A stretch of DNA of 64,000 nt. Source: an uncultured Tenacibaculum sp. GTDB lineage: Bacteria > Bacteroidota > Bacteroidia > Flavobacteriales > Flavobacteriaceae. The stretch covers positions 434,001 through 498,000 of the forward strand of contig CANLMR010000001.1 in the NCBI GenBank assembly GCA_947492185.1, read 5' to 3'. Position 1 is the first letter of the stretch. Every line of letters begins with the position of its first letter. The position numbers and the translations under genes were made by a program. The notes under the pieces were generated by a model, which saw only the letters and a program-made list of their open reading frames with translations, was not told the DNA's origin and did not search any database. Below are positions 26,380 to 35,321 of the stretch, piece after piece.

Positions 26380-27441
26380 ATGTTTTTCTATAAAACTCTG
26401 ATAAACTGGTATTTAAAAAACAATAGAGAGTTACCTTGGCGTAAAACTAAAAATCCATATAAAATTTGGTTGAGCGAAATTATGTTGCAACAAACCCGAG
26501 TTGCTCAAGGTTTACCTTATTTTTTAAGATTTACTGAAGCTTTCCCTACTGTTTTTGACTTAGCAAAAGCTGAAGAAAGCGAGGTTTTAAAATTATGGCA
26601 AGGTTTAGGGTATTATTCAAGAGCTCGTAATTTACATTTTACATCCAAACATGTTGCAAATGAATTAAATGGAGTTTTCCCCACATCATATAAAAAATTA
26701 CTTAAACTAAAAGGAGTTGGTGATTACACCGCTTCAGCTATCGCATCAATTTGTTTTGATGAACCTGCGGCTGTAGTAGATGGGAATGTATATAGAGTAT
26801 TAGCTCGTTTTTATGGAATAGATACGCCAATTAATTCTACCGAAGGTATCAAGCAATTTAAAGAATTAGCACAGTCCATAATTCAAAAGGAAGAGCCAGG
26901 TAGATATAACCAAGCAATTATGGATTTTGGAGCTTTGCATTGTAAACCGAAAAACCCGCTTTGCAATGAATGTCCTTTAGCAAGTAATTGTATTGCTTTT
27001 GAACAACAAAAAGTTTCCGAATTACCCGTTAAGATTAAAAAGATTAAAGTAAAGAAGCGTTATTTTAATTATTTAGTTGTGTATACTGATGATGAAACTA
27101 CATTGTTTTCAGAAAGAAAAGGAAAAGGAATATGGCAAGGATTATATCAGTTTCCACTAATCGAAACAATTAAAAGTATATCAACAAATGAATTATTAGA
27201 GCATGAAGAATTTGTTTCACTTATTCCCAATAATGCTTCAGTTTCTCTTTTTAACAAGGAGGAAATTATACATAAACTTTCACATCAGCATTTAGTAACA
27301 AAATTTTGGATTATAAATGTAAATCATATAAAAGAGCAGACTATTAAATGGAGTGAAATTGAACAATTTCCAACCTCTGTTTTAATCAGTAACTTTTTAA
27401 AAGATTATACGAAAACGAACTCACAAAATTTGTATATTTGA
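26380..27441 (+). CDS. mutY: A/G-specific adenine glycosylase
   Basis: 353 residues. An HhH-GPD DNA glycosylase domain with LPWRKTKNPYKIWLSEIMLQ, GLGYYSRARNL, the hairpin LKGVGDYTASAIAS, and the catalytic Asp in AAVVDGNVYRVLARF. A [4Fe-4S] cluster site follows (HCKPKNPLCNECPLASNC). The C-terminal NUDIX-like domain from about 230 reads 8-oxoG. It removes adenine mispaired with 8-oxoguanine. It begins the conserved flavobacterial run mutY-ssb-gldE-gldD. Confidence 0.98.
   Translation: MFFYKTLINWYLKNNRELPWRKTKNPYKIWLSEIMLQQTRVAQGLPYFLRFTEAFPTVFDLAKAEESEVLKLWQGLGYYSRARNLHFTSKHVANELNGVFPTSYKKLLKLKGVGDYTASAIASICFDEPAAVVDGNVYRVLARFYGIDTPINSTEGIKQFKELAQSIIQKEEPGRYNQAIMDFGALHCKPKNPLCNECPLASNCIAFEQQKVSELPVKIKKIKVKKRYFNYLVVYTDDETTLFSERKGKGIWQGLYQFPLIETIKSISTNELLEHEEFVSLIPNNASVSLFNKEEIIHKLSHQHLVTKFWIINVNHIKEQTIKWSEIEQFPTSVLISNFLKDYTKTNSQNLYI
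27433..27440 (+). promoter_or_regulatory. -7 box of an ssb promoter inside the mutY 3' end
   Basis: TATATTTG is an exact TAnnTTTG match, 21 bp before the ssb start. No clear TTG is present at -33. Confidence 0.55.
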
Positions 27442-27461
27442 AATTACACAATAGTTAAATA

Positions 27462-27893
27462 ATGTCAGGAACAATTAATAAAGTTATTTTAATAGGTCAT
27501 TTAGGAGACGAAATTAAGATGCATTATTTTGAAGGAGGAAATTCAATAGGAAGATTTCCTTTAGCAACAAATGAATCATATACAAATCGTCAAACAGGTG
27601 AGCGTGTAACTAATACAGACTGGCATAATATTGTAGTTCGAAACAAACTTGCAGAAATCTGCGAGAAGTATTTGAGTAAAGGGGATAGAGTATATCTTGA
27701 GGGAAAAATTAAAAACCGTCAATACGAAGTTGAAGGTCAAAAAAGATATACCACTGAAATTCATGTTCAGGAAATGACTTTTTTATCAACCAAAAAAGAG
27801 TTGAATCCTGCTGCTGGCATGAATTCAGCACAACCGATTCAAAGTACAAATCCTCCAGCATCTAAAGAAGAAGATGATGACCTACCTTTTTAG
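27462..27893 (+). CDS. ssb: Single-stranded DNA-binding protein
   Basis: 143 residues. The OB fold covers 1-110 (MSGTINKVILIGHLGDEI, RFPLATNESY, TDWHNIVVRNKLAEICEKYL, GDRVYLEGKIKNRQYE). A short Gln/Pro/Asn linker leads to the acidic tail EEDDDLPF, the docking peptide for repair and replication partners. It works as a tetramer on ssDNA. It lies between mutY and gldE. Confidence 0.98.
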   Translation: MSGTINKVILIGHLGDEIKMHYFEGGNSIGRFPLATNESYTNRQTGERVTNTDWHNIVVRNKLAEICEKYLSKGDRVYLEGKIKNRQYEVEGQKRYTTEIHVQEMTFLSTKKELNPAAGMNSAQPIQSTNPPASKEEDDDLPF

Positions 27894-27912
27894 TTTAATT
27901 AAAATTTAAAAT

Positions 27913-29241
27913 TTGGACCCGGAACCCTATTTTTTATTCCTTTCTAACACTACATTAATAACTACTTCTAGTTTAATTGCATTACTTGTATTACTAATAT
28001 GTTCTGCACTAGTTTCTGGTACAGAAGTTGCCTTTTTTTCGTTGTCTCAAACAGAATTGGATGAGTTAAATGAAGAAACAAAAGGAAAAAGTATTGTAGT
28101 TAAATTATTAGAAAAACCTAAGAAATTGTTGGGAACTATTTTAGTAACCAATAACTTTATAAATATTTTAATTGTACTGATATTCGCTTCCCTTGAAGAG
28201 TTTATGTTTGGTGGACTTAATTTCTCTCTTGACTTTGGAGTTTTTACTATACCTGCTTCAGTTGTAAAAATATTTATACAGGTAGGTTTAGTAACATTTT
28301 TAATATTATTATTTGGAGAGGTGTTGCCAAAAGTATATGCCAGTAGAAAATCATTACAGTTTGCTAACTTTATGGCAAAGCCAATTTATTTTCTAAATGC
28401 AATTTTAACCCCACTGAGTAAACCTTTAATTGGAATTACAAATAGTATTGAAAGAAGATTAGGAAATAAGAATAATAACCTTTCAGTAGAAAAATTATCC
28501 CAAGCTTTAGAACTAACTTCGGAAGACTCTACGACAAAAGATGAGCAAAAAATACTAGAAGGAATTGTAACATTTGGTAATACAGAAACGGTGCAAATTA
28601 TGAAGCCTCGAACTGATGTTTGTGCAATTGCTGATGACAATTCTTATGAAGAGGTTTTGAAAATTATACTTGATAATGGGTATTCCAGAAATCCGGTATA
28701 CCACGAGAATATAGATAATATTGTTGGAGTACTTTATGCTAAAGATTTATTAGCTCACCTGAATAAAAAAACATTTAATTGGCAAAGTTTGTTGAGAGAA
28801 CCATTCTTTGTTCCTGAAAATAAGAAGTTAGATGATTTACTAAAAGAATTTCAGGACAAGAAGAATCATTTAGCAATTGTTGTTGATGAATATGGAGGAA
28901 CAAGTGGAATTGTAACTCTTGAAGATGTGATAGAAGAAATTGTAGGAGATATTAATGATGAATTTGATAATGACGACTTGTCTTATTCTAAAATAGACGA
29001 TAACAACTTCGTTTTTGAAGGTAAAGTTACAGTTAGAGATTTATGTAGAGTATTAGATGAAGATGAAACAGTTTTTGAAGATGAAAAAGGAGAAAGTGAA
29101 ACTTTAGCTGGATTTATTTTAGAGGTTTCTGGTAAGTTTCCAAGAAGAGGAGAGAAAATAAACTTTGAAAAATACGTTTTTACTATAGAAGCTATAGATA
29201 GAAAAAGAATTAAACAAGTAAAAGTTACAAGAAATGTATAG
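27913..29241 (+). CDS. gldE: Gliding motility-associated protein GldE (CorC/HlyC-type membrane protein)
   Basis: 442 residues with a TTG start at 27913 (MDPEPYFLFLSN). A CNNM/DUF21 membrane domain with three to four segments spans about 15-190 (ALLVLLICSALVSGTEVAFFSLSQTE), then a CBS pair (TVQIMKPRTDVCAI, HLAIVVDEYGGTSGIVTLEDVIEEIVGDI) and a CorC-HlyC C-terminal domain (FVFEGKVTVRDLCRVL). The motifs suggest metal ion transport. GldE acts with GldD in gliding and type IX secretion in Flavobacterium. It overlaps gldD by 8 bp, so translation is coupled. Confidence 0.94.
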   Translation: MDPEPYFLFLSNTTLITTSSLIALLVLLICSALVSGTEVAFFSLSQTELDELNEETKGKSIVVKLLEKPKKLLGTILVTNNFINILIVLIFASLEEFMFGGLNFSLDFGVFTIPASVVKIFIQVGLVTFLILLFGEVLPKVYASRKSLQFANFMAKPIYFLNAILTPLSKPLIGITNSIERRLGNKNNNLSVEKLSQALELTSEDSTTKDEQKILEGIVTFGNTETVQIMKPRTDVCAIADDNSYEEVLKIILDNGYSRNPVYHENIDNIVGVLYAKDLLAHLNKKTFNWQSLLREPFFVPENKKLDDLLKEFQDKKNHLAIVVDEYGGTSGIVTLEDVIEEIVGDINDEFDNDDLSYSKIDDNNFVFEGKVTVRDLCRVLDEDETVFEDEKGESETLAGFILEVSGKFPRRGEKINFEKYVFTIEAIDRKRIKQVKVTRNV

Positions 29242-29785
29242 ATATGTTTTGCTGTTTTTAATGGTAGTTGTAGTTGGGTGTAATGGAGATGCGGTTCCTA
29301 AACCTAAAGCATATTTAAGTTTACAATATCCTGAAAAAACTTATGAAAAAACTACTGTAGAGAGACCATATGTTTTTGATATCCCAAGTTCTAGTATTGT
29401 ACAAAAACACCCTAAAAACTGGCTAAAGATTACTTATCCGAAACTCAAAGCTTCTGTAGATATAACTTACAGACCCGTAAAAGAGAATTTAAAAGAGTTG
29501 TTGATGGAAGCTGATAAGTTAGTTTTTGAACATACTATTAAGGCCGATAATATTTCTTCCAGAGACTATGCAAATGATGAGAAAAGAGTATATGGAAAAC
29601 TCTATGACATTTCCGGAAACGCTGCTTCTCAGGTACAATTTCATGTAACGGATAGCGCAAAACATTTCTTAAAAGCATCTTTATTTTTTTATTCTAAACC
29701 TAATTACGATAGTGTTTTGCCTGCGGTAGATTATATTAAGCAAGATATGATTCGGATGATGGAATCTCTGGAGTGGAATGAGTAG
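29234..29785 (+). CDS. gldD: Gliding motility lipoprotein GldD
   Basis: 183 residues. The lipoprotein signal peptide ends at Cys16 (LMVVVVGCNGD), followed by the GldD signature PKPKAYLSLQYPEKTYE and a beta-rich domain (WLKITYPKLKASVDITY, DISGNAASQVQF). GldD is needed for gliding and is essential for T9SS function in F. johnsoniae. The gldE stop codon lies inside the start of this gene, and its 3' end overlaps the next gene by 8 bp. Confidence 0.95.
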   Translation: MYRYVLLFLMVVVVGCNGDAVPKPKAYLSLQYPEKTYEKTTVERPYVFDIPSSSIVQKHPKNWLKITYPKLKASVDITYRPVKENLKELLMEADKLVFEHTIKADNISSRDYANDEKRVYGKLYDISGNAASQVQFHVTDSAKHFLKASLFFYSKPNYDSVLPAVDYIKQDMIRMMESLEWNE

Positions 29786-30575
29786 TTTTTTAAAATTGCT
29801 ATTACACTTAATAATAACAGTATTACTTACTGTATTAACACAAATTGGAGGATTAATCTATTTGATTTCAATACTTGGTTTTCGAAGAAAAGCCCGAAGA
29901 ACTAAGTTTATATATTTTACTTTAATTTATTTCTTTACAGCATATGTAATTATTCCTTTTGTTGCTCCAGTTTTTGGTAGAGAAAAAATCAAAAACACAA
30001 ATTATTTACAACCAAGATCCTTTTTTTATACACTTACGAATAGGAATTACGTTACTCCAGAATTAAACAAGATTTTAACCGAAGTTTCTGAACGTTTCGA
30101 AAAGAAGCATGATGGTATAAAGGTTGTTTACTTGGATGCTAATTTTCCTTTTTTTGATAAGTTTTCACTATTACCACATTTAAGTCATAATGATGGGAAA
30201 AAGATTGATTTGACACTAATGTATAAAAATGAGAAAGGAGAGTTAACAAACAGAAAACCGTCAATTAGTGGTTATGGTGTTTATGAAAAACCTACAACAA
30301 GAGAATACAATCAAATTGATGTTTGTAAGCGAAAGGGTAATTGGCAATACGACTTTCCAAAATATTTAACGTTTGGAAGGATTAACAGAGATGTCAAATT
30401 TTCAAATCAAGCGAACAAAGAACTAATCAACTTGTTCTTGCAACACAATCAAATGGGAAAAATATTTATTGAACCTCATTTGAAAAATAGATTAAAGCTC
30501 AATAATGCTAAAGTTAGATTTCATGGATGTCAAGCCGTAAGGCATGATGATCACATTCATCTTCAATTACGCTAA
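29778..30575 (+). CDS. Membrane protein with LAS-type murein peptidase-like domain
   Basis: 265 residues. Two to three N-terminal hydrophobic segments (about 5-35 and 43-66) precede a soluble domain. The domain has SHNDGKKID, in which His137 and Asp144 are spaced as in the LAS metallopeptidase motif HxxGxAxD, and a terminal HDDHIHLQL providing the HxH pair (His259, His261). LAS enzymes (MepA, VanX, DD-carboxypeptidases) use these three residues to bind zinc and cut peptidoglycan peptides. It overlaps gldD by 8 bp and so is coupled to the gliding genes. The family assignment rests on these motifs; the substrate is unproven. Confidence 0.65.
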   Translation: MSSFLKLLLHLIITVLLTVLTQIGGLIYLISILGFRRKARRTKFIYFTLIYFFTAYVIIPFVAPVFGREKIKNTNYLQPRSFFYTLTNRNYVTPELNKILTEVSERFEKKHDGIKVVYLDANFPFFDKFSLLPHLSHNDGKKIDLTLMYKNEKGELTNRKPSISGYGVYEKPTTREYNQIDVCKRKGNWQYDFPKYLTFGRINRDVKFSNQANKELINLFLQHNQMGKIFIEPHLKNRLKLNNAKVRFHGCQAVRHDDHIHLQLR

Positions 30576-31592
30576 ACGCTTTACTTTTCTACTTTGTAAC
30601 CACAAATAAAACTGTAATCCGAAAAGAATTGCTCCAGCTAATAAATGGATTGCTTGAGTTCCGATTGGGAACTCGGCATAGTACATTAAAATTCCTGTAA
30701 TGGTTTCTAAGAAGATTAAAAAAACAATCCAGTTGACTAATTTATATCCCAAATTCTTAACCTGATTCAAATAAAACATTCCAAAGTTCACCAGAACTAT
30801 TGCTATGGTAAAAGATCTATGGAAATAGAATTTAAAACTAGGATTCATTAAACTATACTGTTTATTATCAAAACCAAATTGCTTTACTTGCTCATCAATA
30901 AATTGTCGTACTTGAGTTCCCATAGCAATTTGAATCAAAGAGAATATTACCGAGAAAATTAGTAATCTATTGAATAAAGTATCGAATTTGTAGGTGTTGT
31001 CTTTTTCAGTTACAATAAATCTTAGATATAAAAGCAATGCAACTATAACTAAACCAACTACCATATGAATAGTAATAATTGTTGGTTTTAAATTAGTGTC
31101 AACCACAGTTTTTCCTAACCAAGCTTCAAAGAGCATAAAAAAGAATGCTGTAAAGGAAATAATAGTAATTGTATTGTTTTCCTTTCGGAATTGAAGAGCA
31201 CCATAGAGTAGAAATAGAAAAACAAAGCCAGAAACTACAGAAACAAGTCGATTGATATACTCTGTCCAAGTATGATATTTGTTAAATTTAGCATAATCGT
31301 GTTTGGTATACTTTGTCCAATTACCTGGGTTAAACTCAGATGTAGTAGTTAAATCATTTTCTGCAACAAATAACACTTCGTCCTTTAGGATAATCATCCC
31401 TTTTTTAAACTCCTTATTTGCTTGCCAAGTAATTTGTTCTTCAGAAGTAGGAGGAATATAATACCCAAAGCATTTCGGCCAATCAGGACAGCCCATTCCA
31501 GAGCCTGTCATACGAACAACAGCGCCAGCTAAAAAAATTAAATATACAGAGATTAAGGTGGTTTTTACAATTCGAGGAAAGTGTTTTTTCAT
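30567..31592 (-). CDS. ctaA: Heme A synthase (COX15/CtaA)
   Basis: About 341 residues from the Met at 31592, which leaves a normal MKKHFPRIVKTTL start; an earlier ATG adds six residues. It has eight transmembrane segments with heme-ligand histidines (TIITIHMVVGLVIVALLL, FHRSFTIAIVLV, AIHLLAGAILF). The first loop GSGMGCPDWPKCFGYYIPP is diagnostic. It oxidises the heme O methyl group to make heme A for aa3-type cytochrome oxidase. It converges with the preceding gene, overlapping by 9 bp. Confidence 0.96.
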   Translation of the reverse strand: MKKHFPRIVKTTLISVYLIFLAGAVVRMTGSGMGCPDWPKCFGYYIPPTSEEQITWQANKEFKKGMIILKDEVLFVAENDLTTTSEFNPGNWTKYTKHDYAKFNKYHTWTEYINRLVSVVSGFVFLFLLYGALQFRKENNTITIISFTAFFFMLFEAWLGKTVVDTNLKPTIITIHMVVGLVIVALLLYLRFIVTEKDNTYKFDTLFNRLLIFSVIFSLIQIAMGTQVRQFIDEQVKQFGFDNKQYSLMNPSFKFYFHRSFTIAIVLVNFGMFYLNQVKNLGYKLVNWIVFLIFLETITGILMYYAEFPIGTQAIHLLAGAILFGLQFYLWLQSRKVKRLA

Positions 31593-31626
31593 CAAAAAAT
31601 GTTTTTGCAAAGATACGGTAAAAGCA

Positions 31627-31662
31627 TAAAAAAAGCGCTCTACAATCTAGAACGCTTTTTCT
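31627..31662 (-). terminator. Terminator after the HMA lipoprotein gene
   Basis: AAAAAGCG-C-TCTA-CAATC-TAGA-A-CGCTTTTT is a long stem with one internal mismatch and an A/T-tract. On the minus strand it separates the HMA gene from ctaA. Confidence 0.8.
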
Positions 31663-31678
31663 TTAAAATAAATTTAAA

Positions 31679-32224
31679 TTATGCTTTTTTAGAAGCACAA
31701 TTTTCTTTTTTGCAATCTTCCGCACATGCTAGTTTATTAGCTGCATCCTTACAGCATTCTTTTTTACTGTCAGAACAATTTTTAGCTTCTTTTGCAGTAC
31801 AACACTCTTTTTTGCAATCTTCCGCGCAAGCTTTTTTATCAGCTTTATCGCAACATTTCATTTTACAATCACTAGCACAAGCCATCTTTCCAGATTCGCT
31901 AGCTTTATATGTATGGCCATCACCAACACCTTCTACAAAGGCAATTAAATTGGCTTTATCTATTTTGTTAGCATCGTATTTTATAGTTGCTAAACTATCA
32001 TTAAAAACAACCTTGGCCTCTAAAACTCCTTCTTTTTTAGCAAGTTTAGATTCAATTGTTTTAGCACATCCTATTTCACAAGACATACCTGATACATTTA
32101 AAGAAAGCATTTCTGCTTTTGCAACTGTATTTTCTTTAGTCTCTTCTTTTTTAGCTTCAGACTTACAACTAGTAATAACAGAAGCTGTTAAGAATAAGGC
32201 AAATACTATTTTTAGTAATTTCAT
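31679..32224 (-). CDS. HMA-domain lipoprotein with cysteine-rich tail
   Basis: 181 residues. A lipoprotein signal ends at Cys20 (ASVITSC). A heavy-metal-associated domain at 38-105 carries GMSCEIGCAKTI, in which the metal cysteines C49 and C53 are spaced CxxxC rather than the usual CxxC. Residues 113-181 hold 14 cysteines in repeated C-x3-C-x3-CC units (CAEDCKKECC, CASDCKMKCC). It probably binds soft metals such as copper at the outer face of the inner or outer membrane. The tail looks like an expanded low-complexity metal sponge. It has its own -7 box TAAATTTG. Confidence 0.85.
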   Translation of the reverse strand: MKLLKIVFALFLTASVITSCKSEAKKEETKENTVAKAEMLSLNVSGMSCEIGCAKTIESKLAKKEGVLEAKVVFNDSLATIKYDANKIDKANLIAFVEGVGDGHTYKASESGKMACASDCKMKCCDKADKKACAEDCKKECCTAKEAKNCSDSKKECCKDAANKLACAEDCKKENCASKKA

Positions 32225-32249
32225 TTGTTACATCTATTAAATTATTATG

Positions 32250-32257
32250 CAAATTTA
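32250..32257 (-). promoter_or_regulatory. -7 box of the HMA lipoprotein promoter
   Basis: On the minus strand TAAATTTG matches TAnnTTTG exactly, 26 bp before the start codon. Confidence 0.55.
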
Positions 32258-32314
32258 TCAAAAAAAGATTTTTATGTCTTTTAAATAGACGAATTTTACA
32301 TTTTAAACGATAAA

Positions 32315-33208
32315 ATGAACAAATATCAACACAAGTGGTTTTATTTGGTGGTGCTTTCTTTAATATGGGGAAGTTCTTTTATTTTAATGAAAAAGGCATT
32401 GATAGGTTTGTCACCAATACAAGTAGCAGCTTTACGTACTTCTATAGCTTCTATATTTATAATTATTGTTGGTTATAAAAGCATAAAAAAAATAAAAAAG
32501 AAACATTGGAAATTTGTTTTTTTAAGCGCTTTGGTAGGAACTTTTTTTCCTGCTTTTTTATATGCTTATGCAATTTCTGGTATTGATAGTTCTATAGCTT
32601 CTATTTTAAACTCTTTAACACCATTTAATACATTAATAATAGGAACATTGTTCTTTGGTTTTTTATTTCAGAAAAAGCAAGTTGTAGGTATTTTAATTGG
32701 ATTAATAGGAACATTAATTCTAATTTTAAAAGGAGCAGATTTAAATCCAAATCAAAATTATTGGTTTGCTTTATTTCCAATAATTTCTTCAATAGGTTAT
32801 GCTTTTAATGTAAACATTATAAAAAAACATCTCCAAGATCTTGAACCATTAGCAATAACCACCGGGAATTTTATTTTGATATTTATTCCAATGCTCATTG
32901 TTCTTTTTCTTACTGGGTTTTTTACTTCTTTTGAGTTAAACACAACAACTAAATATAGTTTATTGTATGTTACAATTTTAGCTGTTTTAGGGACAGCTTT
33001 AGCAAAAGTTATGTTTAATAAGTTAATACATATTTCTTCACCTGTTTTTTCTACTTCAGTAACTTACCTAATTCCTATTGTTGCAGTTTTATGGGGAATT
33101 GTTGATGGAGAAAAACTAAGTGTAATTCAATTAGTTGCCGGAATAATTATTTTGCTTGGAGTGTATTTAATAAATAAAAAAAGTAATAAAAAAGAGCCAA
33201 AAAATTAA
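32315..33208 (+). CDS. DMT-superfamily (EamA) permease
   Basis: 297 residues, ten predicted transmembrane helices in two EamA repeats. The first repeat starts WFYLVVLSLIWGSSFILMKKAL, a typical EamA opening; the second starts WFALFPIISSIGYAFNVNII. The C-terminus is basic (NKKSNKKEPKN). EamA proteins export or exchange metabolites such as amino acids or nucleotide sugars. The substrate cannot be told. It is monocistronic between two divergently or convergently oriented genes. Confidence 0.9.
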   Translation: MNKYQHKWFYLVVLSLIWGSSFILMKKALIGLSPIQVAALRTSIASIFIIIVGYKSIKKIKKKHWKFVFLSALVGTFFPAFLYAYAISGIDSSIASILNSLTPFNTLIIGTLFFGFLFQKKQVVGILIGLIGTLILILKGADLNPNQNYWFALFPIISSIGYAFNVNIIKKHLQDLEPLAITTGNFILIFIPMLIVLFLTGFFTSFELNTTTKYSLLYVTILAVLGTALAKVMFNKLIHISSPVFSTSVTYLIPIVAVLWGIVDGEKLSVIQLVAGIIILLGVYLINKKSNKKEPKN

Positions 33209-33242
33209 TTTTGACTCCTTAGATATAATTTGTTATTTCTGA

Positions 33243-35291
33243 TTATTGAAAATCTGAATCAGAAACTCCTTCGTTAATTTTAATTTCTTTCACTTCAAAA
33301 TTCAAGTCCATAGGTCCTTGTTTAATAGTAGTTTTATGTGGAAACTTAATACCGTTAACTTCTTTATAATCACTAAAAGTTCTTGGGACTTTAATCTCTC
33401 CTTGAGGACCTTTAGCAGTTGTAACTGTCTTGATTTTTAATCCAGATTTCATATCATAGAATACTTCAGTATCATTATACTTAATAACATAAGCATTGTT
33501 ACCATCTACAGGTTCAATTCTATCTAATGTTCCACTTTTATAAGCTTCATCCTCAAAAGGAGCTTTTGTGTTTTTTGCTTCTTCTAGTTCTTTTCCAGAC
33601 ATTTCTTTTTTCTGCCCACGACCTTCTTGGTAACCTTTGGTTCCATCAAAAACGGTTTTCTGCATTACATTACCCATCATAGAAACTACCACTGATGTTT
33701 TATTTGGAGCTGCATTTTTTTGAGTTAATTCTAATTGCATTCCTTGTACTTTAGCACTTGAAGTAATCATAACAGATTTTACAGCAGCAACTTTATCTTT
33801 TCCTCCGATTGCATCAAAATATTTATCGACAACTGTTGTTGCAGTAACTCCAGCAGGAATAGGTAAACTCATTTTTGGCTTGGTAGTAGCATTACCTTTT
33901 TTATCGAAATACTTAATAGCGTAATCAGAAGTTTTTTCTAAATTTTTAAGAACCTCAATTCCTTTACCAGTAATAAAAACTCTCGCTTTGTCTCCTTTGA
34001 AATATTTAATAGCTGCGTTTTGAACATCGTCTAAACTAACAGCATTAATATTAGCTAAATACTTTTCATAAAAATTATCAGGTAAGTTGTAACGAGCAAT
34101 GTTTAAAGCAAATCTTGCAACAGTTCTTGGTTTTTGAACATCCATTACAAAGTCTCCAACATATTTTGCTTTTGCATTTTTTAATTCTTCTTCAGATACT
34201 TTTTGGTAACGTATTTTATTGATTTCTTTTTGTAATTCTACCATCGCACTATCGGTAACCATATTACGAACACTAGCAGTCGCTCTAAATGTACCTGCAT
34301 ATCTACTTTGACTTAATCTTGAGTAAGAGCCATAAGTATATCCTTTATCTTCTCTTAAATTCATGAATAAACGAGCAGTACCTCCACCACCTAAAATATT
34401 ATTTGCTAATAATGCTGCATAATAATCTTTATCTCCTAGTGTTAAATCGATATTGTTTACAACAGCAATCTCAGATTGAACAGCATTTGGCATATTAATA
34501 AAGTTTATTTCTGTTGTTGATGGATTTGTAGTTTTTGGCATTGTGTATGCAGGAATAGTTCCTTTTTTCCAATCTCCAAATAACTTCTTTACTAATTTCT
34601 TAGTTTCTTTTGGGTTAATGTCTCCAACAATTACTAAATAAGCGTTGTTAGGCTTATAGTAGGCGTTATAGTTGTTTTTTATATCTGCAAGAGTAATGTT
34701 TTTTACAGATTCCGGAGTTGTATACTCACCAAATGGATGGTTTTTACCATAAGTTAAGTAGTCTTCCACTCTACGTGCAATAGTAGTAACATTTTTCTCG
34801 TTGTTTTTTAACCCTTCTAAAGTCCTTTCAACTTCCTTGTCGAATTCTTCTTGAGAAAAAACAGAGTTTTTTACTCCGTCTGCCATTAAACCTAATATTT
34901 CAGGAAAATATTTTTTTAATGAAGAAGCAAAAGCGCCACTTTGGAAAAAGTTAACATTTGCCCCTAAATAATCAATTTTTTCATTGAAATCGTCTTTAGA
35001 AACAGAAGTTGTTCCATTACCTAATAAACTTCCCATCATACTTGATAAACCGGCTTTACTTCCTTCGAAAACAGGCTTATTGTCAATAGTAAGGTTTGCA
35101 GAAGCTCTTGGTAATTTGTGGTTTTCAACCATAATTACCTGTAAACCATTTGAAAGTGTAAATTTTTCAGGTTTACCTAATTTGATTTTTGGTGCAGGTC
35201 CAGGTTTAGGTTGTTTGTTTAGGTCTCTTTGAGCCGTAGCAGCAAACGTAATTGCTAAAATTGCTACGAATGATAATATTTTTGTTTTCAT
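33243..35291 (-). CDS. M16-family insulinase-like protein lacking the HxxEH motif, with C-terminal LolA-like domain
   Basis: 682 residues with a signal peptide (about 1-20, ATFAATAQ). Two M16 halves span about 35-470 (FTLSNGLQVIMVENHKLP, NPKETKKLVKKLFGDW). The zinc motif is missing: the expected HxxEH position reads GLSSMMGSLLG. This is the non-catalytic partner type of two-subunit M16B peptidases. From about 485 an extra beta-rich domain resembles LolA/outer-membrane lipoprotein-sorting folds (VVDKYFDAIGGKDKVAAV, FSDYKEVNGIKFPHK). It lies 30 bp downstream of the catalytic M16 gene, so the pair probably forms one periplasmic peptidase. Confidence 0.9.
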   Translation of the reverse strand: MKTKILSFVAILAITFAATAQRDLNKQPKPGPAPKIKLGKPEKFTLSNGLQVIMVENHKLPRASANLTIDNKPVFEGSKAGLSSMMGSLLGNGTTSVSKDDFNEKIDYLGANVNFFQSGAFASSLKKYFPEILGLMADGVKNSVFSQEEFDKEVERTLEGLKNNEKNVTTIARRVEDYLTYGKNHPFGEYTTPESVKNITLADIKNNYNAYYKPNNAYLVIVGDINPKETKKLVKKLFGDWKKGTIPAYTMPKTTNPSTTEINFINMPNAVQSEIAVVNNIDLTLGDKDYYAALLANNILGGGGTARLFMNLREDKGYTYGSYSRLSQSRYAGTFRATASVRNMVTDSAMVELQKEINKIRYQKVSEEELKNAKAKYVGDFVMDVQKPRTVARFALNIARYNLPDNFYEKYLANINAVSLDDVQNAAIKYFKGDKARVFITGKGIEVLKNLEKTSDYAIKYFDKKGNATTKPKMSLPIPAGVTATTVVDKYFDAIGGKDKVAAVKSVMITSSAKVQGMQLELTQKNAAPNKTSVVVSMMGNVMQKTVFDGTKGYQEGRGQKKEMSGKELEEAKNTKAPFEDEAYKSGTLDRIEPVDGNNAYVIKYNDTEVFYDMKSGLKIKTVTTAKGPQGEIKVPRTFSDYKEVNGIKFPHKTTIKQGPMDLNFEVKEIKINEGVSDSDFQ

Positions 35292-35321
35292 GATTGTTGT
35301 TTCGTTCTGTTAGAGATTAGA

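Noticed and set aside
31581..32240. 219-codon plus-strand ORF with repeated SFLQSSAHA-type text
   Set aside because: It is the mirror of the Cys/Lys-rich repeats of the HMA lipoprotein on the other strand; low complexity explains the open frame.
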